The translations under genes and the position numbers were made by a program. The notes under the pieces are model-generated. The model ran no database searches, was not told the DNA's origin, and saw only the letters and a list, made by a program, of their open reading frames with translations. This document shows positions 35,740-46,483 of a stretch of DNA of 64,000 bases, piece by piece; the first letter of the stretch is position 1; every line of letters starts with the position of its first letter. The stretch is from NCBI GenBank assembly GCA_947500385.1, contig CANMSA010000017.1, forward strand, positions 1 to 64,000. Direction: 5' to 3'. The stretch is from an uncultured Flavobacteriaceae bacterium. GTDB lineage: Bacteria; Bacteroidota; Bacteroidia; Flavobacteriales; Flavobacteriaceae.

Positions 35740-36472
35740 TACGTTAAAAGCTATTGCCATGATACCCGCGCGCTACGCTGCGTCCCGGTTTCCTGCAAAA
35801 TTGATGCAAGACCTACAGGGCAAACCAGTAATTGTGCGTACATATGAAGCGGCCGTCCACACCGGTTTGTTCGATGAGGTATATGTGGTAACCGATAGCG
35901 TCCAAATCCATGATACAATAGTTAAGGCAGGTGGGAAGGCAATGATGAGCATTAAGGAACACGATTGCGGTAGCGATCGCATAGCGGAGGCGGTCACCAA
36001 TATAGAGGTAGATATTATCGTGAATGTGCAAGGTGATGAGCCGTTTACCGATAGGCAAAGTTTAAAGGCGGTACTGGAAGTTTTCGAGGAAGATCCCGAA
36101 AAAGAAATTGATTTGGCCTCCTTAATGGTTGAGATTACCGATTGGGACGAAATCAACAACCCGAATACAGTGAAAGTAATCGTTGATAATCGGAAATTTG
36201 CGCTCTATTTTTCAAGGTCGCCCATACCCTTTCCGAGAAATCGGGAAACCGATGTTGCCTACTATAAACATAAAGGAATATATGCGTTCCGAAAAAGGGC
36301 CTTAATGGATTTTCAAAGGTTGCCCATGCTATCCCTGGAAGCGACCGAAAAGATAGAGGCTATTCGATATCTAGAATATGGAAAAAAAATAAAAATGGTA
36401 GAGACCCATGTAACCGGTATAGAAATTGATACGCCAGAAGATCTGGAGAAAGCGCAGCGTGCATGGAAATAG
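35726..36472 (+). CDS. kdsB: 3-deoxy-manno-octulosonate cytidylyltransferase
   Basis: 248 residues. KdsB activates Kdo (or 8-amino-Kdo) as the CMP sugar for lipopolysaccharide inner-core synthesis. Seen are [46 protein letters not shown] and the C-terminal [11 protein letters not shown]. The presence of a kdnB-like gene two genes downstream raises the possibility that the substrate is 8-amino-3,8-dideoxy-Kdo. It overlaps the next gene by 10 bp. Confidence 0.93.
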   Translation: MKTNDTLKAIAMIPARYAASRFPAKLMQDLQGKPVIVRTYEAAVHTGLFDEVYVVTDSVQIHDTIVKAGGKAMMSIKEHDCGSDRIAEAVTNIEVDIIVNVQGDEPFTDRQSLKAVLEVFEEDPEKEIDLASLMVEITDWDEINNPNTVKVIVDNRKFALYFSRSPIPFPRNRETDVAYYKHKGIYAFRKRALMDFQRLPMLSLEATEKIEAIRYLEYGKKIKMVETHVTGIEIDTPEDLEKAQRAWK

Positions 36473-37161
36473 ACTTTTCAGATATTAAGGTTATTGGTTT
36501 TGATGCCGATGATACCCTTTGGGTAAACGAAACCTATTTTAGGGAAACTGAGGAGCGTTTTGCAGCATTACTGGAAGGGTACGAAACCAAAAACAAGATT
36601 GATCAGGAGCTCTTTAAGATGGAGATGAAGAATTTGGAGCTCTATGGGTACGGTATAAAGGGATTCATGCTTTCGATGATCGAATCGGCCCTTGAATTAT
36701 CGAATAATGAGGTTTCTCAAGCAACGCTTTTGGAAATTCTGGGTCTTGGTAAAAAGATGATTTCGCACCCGGTAGAAGTATTGGAAGATGTAGAGGAGGT
36801 TTTGAACAAACTCTCGACGAAGTATCGGCTAATCGTTTTGACCAAAGGAGATTTGTTAGATCAGGAACGAAAGTTAGAACGCTCCGGTTTGGCACGCTAT
36901 TTTCAACATGTAGAAGTGTTGAGCGATAAAAAGGAGGCCAACTATAGTGGTTTGTTGGCTCACTTGAATGTAGATATCAAGGAGTTTCTAATGATAGGGA
37001 ATTCATTGAAGTCAGATGTATTGCCCATTACGAATATGGGTGCGAAAGCGGTGCATGTGCCATTTCATACCACTTGGCAACACGAAGAAGTATCCGTTGA
37101 AGAAGACCGTCGAAATTATTTAAAAATAAGTAGATTAAAAGAAATACTAGCATACCTCTAA
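36463..37161 (+). CDS. HAD-family phosphatase in the kdsB-kdnB cluster
   Basis: 232 residues. HAD motif I is GFDADDTLW near residues 12-20, motif II is likely LTKGD, and the acidic motif is [13 protein letters not shown] helical cap lies between motifs I and II, as in YjjG-like phosphatases; KdsC proteins are shorter and cap-less, so this is not a classic KdsC. Its ATG lies inside the kdsB stop region (10-bp overlap), so the product probably acts in the same pathway, possibly as an alternative sugar-phosphate phosphatase. Confidence 0.85.
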   Translation: MEIDFSDIKVIGFDADDTLWVNETYFRETEERFAALLEGYETKNKIDQELFKMEMKNLELYGYGIKGFMLSMIESALELSNNEVSQATLLEILGLGKKMISHPVEVLEDVEEVLNKLSTKYRLIVLTKGDLLDQERKLERSGLARYFQHVEVLSDKKEANYSGLLAHLNVDIKEFLMIGNSLKSDVLPITNMGAKAVHVPFHTTWQHEEVSVEEDRRNYLKISRLKEILAYL

Positions 37162-37169
37162 ATCGTTTT

Positions 37170-38297
37170 ATGGAGATAAAGAAAGACATCCAAGGCCAAC
37201 AAATATTGAACAAACAGGCCGTAGGGTATAGAAACTTCCCAATGGTGCCCAAAGTGGTTTATGGGAGAGGGAGTTTTGATCAATTAGGCGAAATTTTGAT
37301 GCCTAAGCGTAAAAATTCCGATGCTGCCTGTATCTTTTTGGTCGATGATGTTTTTGAGGGAACGTCTTTACTCACAAGACTACCGCTGATTTTTAATGAC
37401 CAGGTGATTCTGATCAGCGCTGATGAGGAACCAAAAACGGATCAGGTAGATGCATTGGTAGCCAACATCAAAAAAGAGCATTCCGAACTACCCTCTGGAA
37501 TTATTGGTATCGGCGGTGGTACATTGCTCGATTTGGCAAAGGCGGTGGCGATAATGTTGCAGAACGAGGGCAGTGCTTCAAACTATCAAGGATGGGACTT
37601 GGTGCGCAAGCCTTCCGTTTACCATGTGGGAATCCCTACCATTAGTGGCACTGGGGCCGAAGTAAGCAGAACAACGGTGCTCTTGGGGCCAGATAAAAAA
37701 TTGGGGATCAATTCGGATTATACGGTTTTTGATCAAGTGGTATTAGACCCGGATTTGGCTCAAGGTGTTGATAAGGAACAGTGGTTCTATACCGGTATGG
37801 ATTGCTTTATCCATTGTATCGAATCTTTGAATGGCACGTACCTCAACGCCTTTAGCCAAAGTTATGGGGAAAAAGCCCTGGAACTCTGTAAGGAAGTCTA
37901 TTTGGGCGAGCTGTGCGATTCCGAATCTAGGGAAAAATTAATGATGGCTTCATGGCATGGAGGAATGAGTATTGCGTATTCCCAAGTAGGTGTAGCACAT
38001 GCCATGAGTTATGGTCTTTCCTATCTATTAGGAGTGAAACATGGTATTGGGAATTGTCTGGTTTTTCAACATCTAGAGGCATTTTACCCGGAAGGGGTGG
38101 CTTTGTTTCATCAAATGAAGGCCAAACACGACATTCAGCTACCTACGGGAATATGCGCCGGGTTATCCGATGCTGACTTCGATGTCATGATCAAGGTATC
38201 CCTTAGCATGGAACCATTATGGGAAAATGCCCTTGGTAAAGACTGGCGAACCAAAATAGGTCCTGAACAGTTGAAAGCCATCTATCGTAAAATTTAA
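37170..38297 (+). CDS. kdnB: KdnB-like 3-deoxy-manno-octulosonate 8-oxidase (iron-type alcohol dehydrogenase)
   Basis: 375 residues of the Fe-dependent alcohol dehydrogenase family. It closely resembles, as I recall it, Shewanella KdnB, which oxidises C8 of Kdo before amination to Kdo8N: shared stretches include KVVYGRGSF, IGIGGGTLLDLAKAV, YQGWDLVRKP, GIPTISGTGAEVSRT, YTVFDQVVLDP, WFYTGMDCFIHCIESL and KHGIGNC. It starts 8 bp after the HAD gene, with kdsB upstream, as in the kdn cluster. The aminotransferase partner kdnA is not adjacent. Confidence 0.85.
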   Translation: MEIKKDIQGQQILNKQAVGYRNFPMVPKVVYGRGSFDQLGEILMPKRKNSDAACIFLVDDVFEGTSLLTRLPLIFNDQVILISADEEPKTDQVDALVANIKKEHSELPSGIIGIGGGTLLDLAKAVAIMLQNEGSASNYQGWDLVRKPSVYHVGIPTISGTGAEVSRTTVLLGPDKKLGINSDYTVFDQVVLDPDLAQGVDKEQWFYTGMDCFIHCIESLNGTYLNAFSQSYGEKALELCKEVYLGELCDSESREKLMMASWHGGMSIAYSQVGVAHAMSYGLSYLLGVKHGIGNCLVFQHLEAFYPEGVALFHQMKAKHDIQLPTGICAGLSDADFDVMIKVSLSMEPLWENALGKDWRTKIGPEQLKAIYRKI

Positions 38298-38392
38298 GCG
38301 TAGAAAACCTCCGAGAACCGTTTGCAATGCCTTGCCCCAAGTCGAGACGCTCAACGGAACTAACCTTCTAAAATTTATGTATGCTACAGGCA

Positions 38393-38926
38393 ATGGCCAA
38401 ATTCATTTACTTCAAACTATTGGGCTGGTCTGTCGAAGGGACCTTCCCTTCGCATATAGAAAAATGTGTGATCGCAGTGGTACCACATACCAGTTGGGTC
38501 GATTTTTTTCTGGGATTGTTGATTCGTAGGGTTTGGAACGAACAAATTAATTATGTGGGAAAGAAAAGTTTGTTCAAAGCGCCCTATGGATGGTTTTTTA
38601 GATGGATGGGAGGTGCGCCCGTAGATCGCAGTAAAAACAGTGATACCGTAAGTGCTACGGCCGAAGTGTTTAAAAAAAGAAAAAAATTCAGACTTACTTT
38701 GGCCCCCGAAGGAACTCGAAAGAAGGTAACCAAATGGAAGAGTGGTTTTTATTACATTGCAAAAGCGGCCGAGGTACCTATTCTTTTAATAGCGTTCGAT
38801 TTTGGTAAAAAACAGGTGAAAGTATCCGAACCCTATTTTACTACAGATGATAAGGAAGCGGACTTTAGGGAATATGAAGCTTTTTTTAAGGGCGTCGTGG
38901 GCTATGTTCCAGCGTATAGTTATTGA
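38393..38926 (+). CDS. 1-acyl-sn-glycerol-3-phosphate acyltransferase family protein
   Basis: 177 residues from ATG 38393; ATG 38381 adds four residues and is equally possible. Acyltransferase block HxxxxD is VPHTSWVDFF, block III is APEGTRKK, and a C-terminal PILLIAFDFGKK follows. It is shorter than PlsC and resembles the small lysophospholipid acyltransferases of Bacteroidota. Placed 95 bp after kdnB, it may be involved in envelope lipid synthesis. Confidence 0.87.
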   Translation: MAKFIYFKLLGWSVEGTFPSHIEKCVIAVVPHTSWVDFFLGLLIRRVWNEQINYVGKKSLFKAPYGWFFRWMGGAPVDRSKNSDTVSATAEVFKKRKKFRLTLAPEGTRKKVTKWKSGFYYIAKAAEVPILLIAFDFGKKQVKVSEPYFTTDDKEADFREYEAFFKGVVGYVPAYSY

Positions 38927-38935
38927 TTCGGGTTC

Positions 38936-39445
38936 CTAAAGCTTGTTCTTTTCTATCAGTTTTTTTGCACCAATTTCATCCTTCTTTTTTTCGTTCCCGG
39001 GAAATACCAAACTGGTGCTTGAATAGGTGGTGCCAAAGGTGGCACTCGCGGCGTAGACCTGGTCGATCGCGTCCAATACCTGATGCTCCGATAGTTCTTT
39101 TAACGGGTGTATAAAAACCGACCAAATGACTTCATCGCTTAAGGCATATTTGACATCCAAGGCAGAATGGAAGTTCGCCACCAGGGCGTTGAGCAATTGT
39201 TCCTCCTCTACTTTTTCCCTTTCCACGATGGGGGAGATAATCCGCATGCGATTTGCGTTTTCATCATATACACAAATCAAAAAAGCTTCTTTATACACAA
39301 AACGCATCGAATTTCCATTCGCTTCCACAGTATCCGCCACTTTGGTAATCAGTTGTTCCAACTTTGCCGGATTCATTTCTTGGGCTGTCAAGAAAAAACT
39401 GTTAAAGAAGAACATCAAGGTTAGAAATGAGAAGGTCTTTTGCAT
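38936..39445 (-). CDS. Secreted protein of unknown function
   Basis: 169 residues. The first about 21 residues are a signal peptide (MQKTFSFLTLMFFFNSFFLT, then AQE). The mature part is mixed helix and strand with no recognised domain; it has one Cys and a Lys-rich tail. It is convergent with the acyltransferase gene, with 9 bp between stops. Confidence 0.75.
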   Translation of the reverse strand: MQKTFSFLTLMFFFNSFFLTAQEMNPAKLEQLITKVADTVEANGNSMRFVYKEAFLICVYDENANRMRIISPIVEREKVEEEQLLNALVANFHSALDVKYALSDEVIWSVFIHPLKELSEHQVLDAIDQVYAASATFGTTYSSTSLVFPGNEKKKDEIGAKKLIEKNKL

Positions 39446-39717
39446 CGGAATTGTTTTTAAGTTGGTCGTTTATCCTTGCCTTAGTTTACAATGGTTACTG
39501 AAAAGATACGGCAAGAAATGGGGGAAGTCAAATGGGGAATGATTTGATGGGAATTCTTACGGTGCTGTAGTCCGTTGTCCGAGGTATAGCGATGCACTGT
39601 TTTTTAGCGAACTAAAAGATTGAGATAGTCGACTTTATGAGACCTTTTATCGAATTAACCCTCACTGCGGGGTAACATAAAAATATCTTCGGGTATTACT
39701 GTATAAACCAAACCTTA

Positions 39718-42700
39718 ATGAGAATATTTTTACGCCCATCGCTCTTCTTTTTTCTTCTTTTTATTGCTACACCAACAAATTCATTCGCCCAGGAAAACTG
39801 TGAAGGAATACCGGCTCCTTGGACTAGTCAAGACATTGGCAATGTAGGCATTGAAGGAACCGCCTGTGAATTGAATGGCATTTTTGAAGTAAATGCTTCC
39901 GGAGCGGACATTTGGGGAACCAACGATGAGTTTCACTTTGTATATCAAGCCATCTCGGCAGATGGTGAAATAGTAGTGCGAGTTGATGGGTTGGAAAATA
40001 CCAACGACTGGGCCAAAGCTGGGGTTATGATGCGCAATAGCACTGCAGACGATGCCGCAATGATTTTGTTATCTATATCACCTAATCCAAAAGGTTTGGG
40101 ATTGGGGTATACCTTACAGGATAGACCCTTTGATGGGGCCACCATGAATTCGGCCCAAAACAACATTGGCCCGCAACCGATCAATGACTATCCTTTTTAT
40201 CTGCGATTGGTACGTGAAGGCAACACTTTTTCTGGGTATGGCTCGGCTACCAATGGTAATTGGGTTTTGTTGGGTACCAAGACGATTTCTATGAATGAGG
40301 AAATCTTGGTTGGAATGGCGACTACCTCGCATAGTAATCAGGAATTAACCACGGCTAGTTATAGTAATGTGAGTATTGAATCAGAATCGCTGGATCAGGA
40401 GCGTCCTTTTATAACCACTTGGAAGACCGATAATAATGGGGCTTCGGGAAATAATCAAATAACCATTCCCACATATCCCGGAGAAGCTTATAACTATAGT
40501 ATAGATTGGGGAGATGGTACTTCGGATATCGGAGTAGCTGGCGACATTACACATACTTATGAAAATGTTGGAATTTATGATGTGGCCATTACAGGAGAAT
40601 TTGCTGGTATTTATTTTAATAGCCCCTTTGATAGCAGTTCACGTGATAATGAAAAACTTCTATTAATCAAACAATGGGGCACGGTTGAGCTGAAGCGCAT
40701 GGATAGCGCATATGCTGGATGCCTAAATCTAGATATCGTGGCTCTTGATGCGCCTAACCTTGAAAATGTTAATACGTTGAACGCCACCTTCCAAAGATGT
40801 ATCTCATTAATAGGAACCGATGCATTCGATGACTGGAACACCTCTTCTATTGTCGCGATGTACGAAACTTTCTTTGAAGCTACTTCGTTTAATGCACCTA
40901 TTGGCAGATGGGACATGAGTAATGTTGTCGGTATGAACTTTATGTTTGGGAACGCCAATAGCTTTAATCAAGAAATTGGAGATTGGGACGTTCGTAGCGT
41001 GAATGAAATGGCATTTGCTTTTACAGGTGCCTTGGAGTTTAATCAAGATATTTCCAATTGGGATGTGAAAAATACAGGTGTCTTTGCCAATCTATTTTCG
41101 GGTGCGGCTAAATTTAATCAAAATCTCGAATCATGGAATTTAAGCAATGCTCGTGAATTGGCTGGTATGTTCGAGAACTCTGGGTTGTCTACCCAAAATT
41201 ATGATGCTTTACTAAATGGTTGGAGTCGCTTGGAACTGAATAGTGGTTTGTTCTTTGGAGCAGGAAATATCCAATATTGCCAAGGGGAAGCAGCCCGCCA
41301 AAAGTTGATTGATGATTTTGGCTGGAATATTATGGATGGTGGTAAAGCTACTGAAAACTGCTTTGCCACCGGCGCATTTGTAACTACCTGGAAGACTGAT
41401 AATCCGGGTGGTTCCGAAGACAACCAAATTACTATTCCCACGGCTTCCGGGGAGACGTATGACTATACGGTCGATTGGGGCGATGGAACAATTACCACTG
41501 GTGAAACGGGAGATGCAACACATACCTATGGTGTTCCGGGTACGTATCAAGTTTCAATTTCAGGTGTATTTCCGAGAATCTTTTTTAATGGAATCACAAC
41601 TACCGACACTGATGCGAATAAAATAGTTACAATTAACCAATGGGGTAATATACGATGGACATCAATGGAACGCTCCTTTGAAGGCTGTGGTAATTTAGAT
41701 GTTACTGCCACAGATGCTCCAAATTTGGAGTTAGCTACCAGCCTTTCACGGATGTTTAGTGAATGCACTTCTTTGGTTGGGAATGAATCGTTCGGTTTTT
41801 GGGAGGTAGGGACGATTGAAGATATGTCTTATATGTTCAATGTTACATTTTTGTTCAAACAGGATATTGGCAATTGGGATGTGAGTAATGTTCGAACCAT
41901 GAACCATATGTTTCATTTTGCAAGATTTAATGAGGATTTAGCGGCTTGGAATGTGAGCAACGTCACAGATATGGGATCAATGTTTGGTCAAAGCAGTTTT
42001 AATCAGGACATAGGAAGATGGAATGTAGTTAATGTACGTAATATGAGTTTTATGTTCTTTGATTCGAACTTTGATCAGAACCTTGGTAAATGGAGTGTTA
42101 TAAATGTTGAAAACATGAATTCTATGTTCGAATTCTCAGCACTTTCTGTTCAAAATTATGATGGCCTCTTACAAGGTTGGAGTAGACAATCCCTCCAAAA
42201 CGGAGTGGTTTTCGGAGCTAATAACAGCCAGTATTGCCTCGGAGAAGCGGCCCGCCAGAAGTTGATCGATGATTTTGGTTGGAATATTACGGATGGTGGC
42301 AGAGCTACTGAAAACTGTTTTGCCGCTGATGCCTTCGTAACTACGTGGAAGACTAATAATCATGGTGTTTCTGAAGATAATCAAATAGAACTACCCCTTA
42401 TATATGGTGGAGACTATATGATTGATTGGGGAGATGGCACGAGTGATAGCGGAACTACTATTCACACCTACGAAGAAGAAGGTATTTATCAAGTTGCTAT
42501 TTCTGGGGACTTTTTTGGGCTTCAGTTTGGTAGTTACCCCGGAGATACACAAAGCGACGCGCATAAGTTGCTAGAAGTAAACCAGTGGGGCGACATGGTA
42601 TGGACAACCATGTTAGCTGCATTTTCGGGATGTGAGAACCTGGATGTTGTAGCCACAGATATCCCAAATCTTTCTACGGTGGATTCTTTTTCTTCTGCCT

Positions 42701-45700
42701 TCTCTTATTGTACGAACCTTAAAGGAAACCAAACATTTAATAGTTGGGATGTAAGCTCGATAACAGATATGACCCAGTCATTTTACGTTTGTACAAATTT
42801 TGATGCAGACATTTCTAATTGGGATGTAAGCAATGTTACTTCTATGGCCAATATGTTTTTGAGATGTGAGAACTTCAATCAGGATATTTCATCGTGGAAG
42901 GTAGGAAACGTTACAAAAATGAATGGTATGTTCAGTGCAGCGCGAAAATTTGATCAGCCAATCGGTAATTGGGACGTTTCAAACGTAACAAATATGTCGT
43001 CAATGTTTCAGGGCTCTGCCTTTAATAGTGATATTGGGTCGTGGAACGTTTCAAAGGTAACTGAGATGGGCGGCATGTTTAATTTTGATTCGAAGTTCAA
43101 TCAAGACATTGGTAGTTGGAATGTCTCAAATGTAGTCGATTTGCAGAGTATGTTTTACAATAATAGAAGTTTCAACCAAGACTTAAGTGACTGGGATGTA
43201 AATAGTGTTGCGAATATGTACCTAATGTTCTCAGGCGCGACTGGGTTCGATCAAAGCCTGGGCAATTGGGACGTATCTAGTGTTACAAGAATGGACGATA
43301 TGTTCTTCGAATCGGGCCTAACGACTGCAAATTATGACGCTACGTTGATCGGTTGGGCCTCCCTCCCTACATTACAACCCAATGTACCATTTGATGGGGG
43401 AAACACCCAGTACTGCGAATCGGAAGCGGCTCGCCAGAAGTTGATCGATGATTTTGGTTGGAACATTACCGATGGTGGTAAGAGCTCCGAAAATTGTAAC
43501 ACGGAAGTATGCACCGACGCTCTTGAAAACGAAGACCCGTCGATAGTATTGTCGGAAGGTAGGTTCGTGGCCGGTCTTGATGTAGTGGTCGGGACTTCGG
43601 AAGAGACCAACAACAGCACTTGTGCATTGATAGTAACCAATAGCGATGAGGGGCCATCTGTTGCACGCTACCATATCCCTATTGATTTGGCATTGAATGG
43701 TATTGAAGCTGGAGATGAGCTTTTCATCGGTATTGATGGGAACAGTTCCCAAGGCCGTGCCCGAATAGAACTTAATCAGGATAATTCCGTAAATAGTGCG
43801 CTGGCGGCAAACACCTTTGGTTCGGATTGGAGCCGCTACGAGTCTACCATAACAGTACCTTCGGGAATCTCCACCTTGGATATCTGGTTGTTCAGCAACT
43901 ATTTGGAGAGCGAGCCCGGTTCAGCAGTGTATGATAATCTGATCGTTAGAAAAGTGGATGCTGGCTTAAAACCATTTATTACCGTCTGGAAAACGGACAA
44001 CCCAGGAGTTTCAGCCGACAACCAAATCACCATTCCCACTTTTACGGGCGAAACCTATAATTATTCAGTAGATTGGGGTGACGGTTCATCTAGTACCGGG
44101 GTGGCGGGAGGCATAACGCACACCTACGAAAGTGCGGGGACTTATGAAGTGGCCATTACAGGTGAGTTTCCAAGAATATTCTTTAATGGTTTCGTTGGTT
44201 TTGATCAGGACGATTACGGCAAGTTATTGGAGGTGAAACAATGGGGCGATATTTCATGGACCTCTATGAAGTCCGCCTTTGATGGTTGCTATAATTTAAA
44301 CGTTACGGCCAACGATGTTCCGGATTTATCTGGGGTAACAAGTCTTTTAAACATGTTCATATCCTGTAATTCATTACAGGACAATCCAAGTTTTAACGAC
44401 TGGGATGTAAGTACCATTACCAGTATGTCCGGCATGTTCTTTGATTCCAGCTTCAATTCGAATATAGCGGATTGGGACGTATCGAACGTGGAGGAGATGG
44501 TTTCCATGTTTTTTTCCACACCTTTTGACAAGCCTCTAGAAAATTGGGATACCGGCAAGGTTCGGTTTATGGGGAGTATGTTCTATGATGCTGCTTTTGA
44601 TCAGGATATTTCCCAATGGGATGTATCGGAAGTAGAGGATATGCAAGCAATGTTCTTTGGTGCAGGTCTTTCAACTTCCAATTACGACAAAACCCTTGTG
44701 GGCTGGGCAAGTTTGCCCACATTGCAACCGAATGTATCTTTTGACGCGGGCAACAGTCAATTTTGCCAAAGCGAAGTCGCTCGGCAAAAACTGATCGATC
44801 TTTTTAATTGGGAAATCGTTGATGGGGGCAAAAGTCCTGAGAACTGCACTAATGAACCGTGTCCAAACTTTCTTGAGAATGAAGACACATCCGTATCGCT
44901 ATCCGATGGCAGGTTCGTCGCGGGCTTGGATTTTGTCAATGGCACGTCTGAGGATACCAATGGCAGTGCGTGTAGCTTAGAAGTTATCAACATCAATGAT
45001 GGAAGTTCCGTTGCCCGGTACCATATTCCAATTGATTTGGCCGCGAACGACATTCAGGCCGGAGATGAATTATTCATCGGTATCGATGGTAAAAGTGCTA
45101 CGGGTAGAGCCCGTATAGAGCTCAATCAAAACAATTCCGTCAACAGCGCACTTGCTGCCCATACTTTTAGTGCGAATTGGAGTCGTTATGAGTCGACCAT
45201 CACGGTACCGGAAGGAATAACCACCCTCGATATATGGTTGTTTAGCAATTACTTGGAGAGTGAAGCGGGCTTTGCCTTATATGATAACCTTACGGTAACC
45301 AATCTGAGCGCAGGTCCTGAACTTCCCAACGTCGAAAAGATAACTTTGGCGGTTGGCATACCCGGTGACCCGATTCAATATCTTTCTTATGAACTGGTTG
45401 AAGGGGGAATCTTGGACCCTATTCGGGATGCAGGCGGCTACAACTTCGACCTTCGGGCCAATGTAAACGACCTTACCCAAAGTGTACTGTTCGAACTTAA
45501 CGGAGAAAGAGCTATCACGCGCATTGATTCCACAGACCCTTTTATGGTGTTCGGGGAAGAAGTAATTTTCGATATGTATAACTTTGAGCAGGGCAGCTAC
45601 CAATTGCGGGCAACACCCTATGATGGTCCCAACGGTACGGGTATTGCAGGGGAGGAAATCGTCATCAATTTTACGGTACAATTGATCCAAAACTGCCCTG

Positions 45701-46431
45701 AAGGTCTTGACAACGATGCTCCATCAATTGTACTTCCTGTAGGCAATCTAGTAGCCGGTTTGGATTTTGCTGAGGTCAACTCCGATGCAACCAACAATAG
45801 CCCGTGTGGTCTGTCGATTTCCAATTTTGACTCGGGTGCCTCTGTAGCGCGTTATCATATTCCTATAGACCTTGCTGCCAATGGTATTGCTGCAGGTGAC
45901 GAATTGTTTATTGGTATTGATGGTAAAGATTCTGGTGGCCGTGCGCGAATTGAGCTAAACCAAGATAATAGGGTGAACAGTGCATTGGCAGCATATACTT
46001 TTGCTTCCGATTGGAGTCGCTATGAAGCTACTGTCGTAGTGCCTGTAGGTATTACTACCTTGGATATTTGGCTTTTTAGTAACTATCTCCAGAATGTCCC
46101 TGGGGCATCGCAATATGACAACCTTACCGTTGTAAATTTAGGTACTGCGGAAAATGTATCCAAAAATGGAGCACCCGAAGCTGGTGGACTGAACATATAC
46201 CCGAACCCCTCTAGCCGCGTGACTACCATTGGTTTGGAAAACCCTACAAGTGTGGGCATTTTTTATGTCTACGATATGGCTGGGCGACTAATGCAGAAGG
46301 TAGATGTAGATATAAAGGCGCAACAAGGGTATGAGATGAACGTACAAAGCCTACCGATAGGCACCTATGTGGTAATCGCTACGGACAATGATGGGCAAGT
46401 GTTCACGAAACAATTGGTTATTAAACGGTAG
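39718..46431 (+). CDS. Giant BspA/DUF285 surface protein with carbohydrate-binding-like domains and a T9SS sorting domain
   Basis: 2237 residues with a signal peptide (1-25, ending NSFAQ). Residues about 26-225 resemble DUF1349-type laminin-G-like domains. Four blocks (about 227-545, 554-870, 872-1260, 1417-1715) each begin with a PKD-like strand pair (TTWKTDN, DWGDGTS, HTYE), continue with 26-residue DUF285 repeats (NWDVSNVTxMxxMF, FNQDIxxW) and end in a QKLIDDFGWN unit closing with ENC. Three copies of a CBM4/9-like domain (SVARYHIPIDL, GRARIELNQ, LDIWLFSNYL) lie at about 1264-1415, 1715-1863 and 1994-2143. Residues 2150-2237 are a T9SS type A domain. Likely a surface adhesin or glycan-binding protein; DUF285 repeats occur in BspA-type surface proteins. 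Confidence 0.9.
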   Translation: MRIFLRPSLFFFLLFIATPTNSFAQENCEGIPAPWTSQDIGNVGIEGTACELNGIFEVNASGADIWGTNDEFHFVYQAISADGEIVVRVDGLENTNDWAKAGVMMRNSTADDAAMILLSISPNPKGLGLGYTLQDRPFDGATMNSAQNNIGPQPINDYPFYLRLVREGNTFSGYGSATNGNWVLLGTKTISMNEEILVGMATTSHSNQELTTASYSNVSIESESLDQERPFITTWKTDNNGASGNNQITIPTYPGEAYNYSIDWGDGTSDIGVAGDITHTYENVGIYDVAITGEFAGIYFNSPFDSSSRDNEKLLLIKQWGTVELKRMDSAYAGCLNLDIVALDAPNLENVNTLNATFQRCISLIGTDAFDDWNTSSIVAMYETFFEATSFNAPIGRWDMSNVVGMNFMFGNANSFNQEIGDWDVRSVNEMAFAFTGALEFNQDISNWDVKNTGVFANLFSGAAKFNQNLESWNLSNARELAGMFENSGLSTQNYDALLNGWSRLELNSGLFFGAGNIQYCQGEAARQKLIDDFGWNIMDGGKATENCFATGAFVTTWKTDNPGGSEDNQITIPTASGETYDYTVDWGDGTITTGETGDATHTYGVPGTYQVSISGVFPRIFFNGITTTDTDANKIVTINQWGNIRWTSMERSFEGCGNLDVTATDAPNLELATSLSRMFSECTSLVGNESFGFWEVGTIEDMSYMFNVTFLFKQDIGNWDVSNVRTMNHMFHFARFNEDLAAWNVSNVTDMGSMFGQSSFNQDIGRWNVVNVRNMSFMFFDSNFDQNLGKWSVINVENMNSMFEFSALSVQNYDGLLQGWSRQSLQNGVVFGANNSQYCLGEAARQKLIDDFGWNITDGGRATENCFAADAFVTTWKTNNHGVSEDNQIELPLIYGGDYMIDWGDGTSDSGTTIHTYEEEGIYQVAISGDFFGLQFGSYPGDTQSDAHKLLEVNQWGDMVWTTMLAAFSGCENLDVVATDIPNLSTVDSFSSAFSYCTNLKGNQTFNSWDVSSITDMTQSFYVCTNFDADISNWDVSNVTSMANMFLRCENFNQDISSWKVGNVTKMNGMFSAARKFDQPIGNWDVSNVTNMSSMFQGSAFNSDIGSWNVSKVTEMGGMFNFDSKFNQDIGSWNVSNVVDLQSMFYNNRSFNQDLSDWDVNSVANMYLMFSGATGFDQSLGNWDVSSVTRMDDMFFESGLTTANYDATLIGWASLPTLQPNVPFDGGNTQYCESEAARQKLIDDFGWNITDGGKSSENCNTEVCTDALENEDPSIVLSEGRFVAGLDVVVGTSEETNNSTCALIVTNSDEGPSVARYHIPIDLALNGIEAGDELFIGIDGNSSQGRARIELNQDNSVNSALAANTFGSDWSRYESTITVPSGISTLDIWLFSNYLESEPGSAVYDNLIVRKVDAGLKPFITVWKTDNPGVSADNQITIPTFTGETYNYSVDWGDGSSSTGVAGGITHTYESAGTYEVAITGEFPRIFFNGFVGFDQDDYGKLLEVKQWGDISWTSMKSAFDGCYNLNVTANDVPDLSGVTSLLNMFISCNSLQDNPSFNDWDVSTITSMSGMFFDSSFNSNIADWDVSNVEEMVSMFFSTPFDKPLENWDTGKVRFMGSMFYDAAFDQDISQWDVSEVEDMQAMFFGAGLSTSNYDKTLVGWASLPTLQPNVSFDAGNSQFCQSEVARQKLIDLFNWEIVDGGKSPENCTNEPCPNFLENEDTSVSLSDGRFVAGLDFVNGTSEDTNGSACSLEVININDGSSVARYHIPIDLAANDIQAGDELFIGIDGKSATGRARIELNQNNSVNSALAAHTFSANWSRYESTITVPEGITTLDIWLFSNYLESEAGFALYDNLTVTNLSAGPELPNVEKITLAVGIPGDPIQYLSYELVEGGILDPIRDAGGYNFDLRANVNDLTQSVLFELNGERAITRIDSTDPFMVFGEEVIFDMYNFEQGSYQLRATPYDGPNGTGIAGEEIVINFTVQLIQNCPEGLDNDAPSIVLPVGNLVAGLDFAEVNSDATNNSPCGLSISNFDSGASVARYHIPIDLAANGIAAGDELFIGIDGKDSGGRARIELNQDNRVNSALAAYTFASDWSRYEATVVVPVGITTLDIWLFSNYLQNVPGASQYDNLTVVNLGTAENVSKNGAPEAGGLNIYPNPSSRVTTIGLENPTSVGIFYVYDMAGRLMQKVDVDIKAQQGYEMNVQSLPIGTYVVIATDNDGQVFTKQLVIKR

Positions 46432-46483
46432 GCAAAAAAAATGTAAAATTCAGGTTTGTGGCTAAGAAATAGGAAAGACGAAT

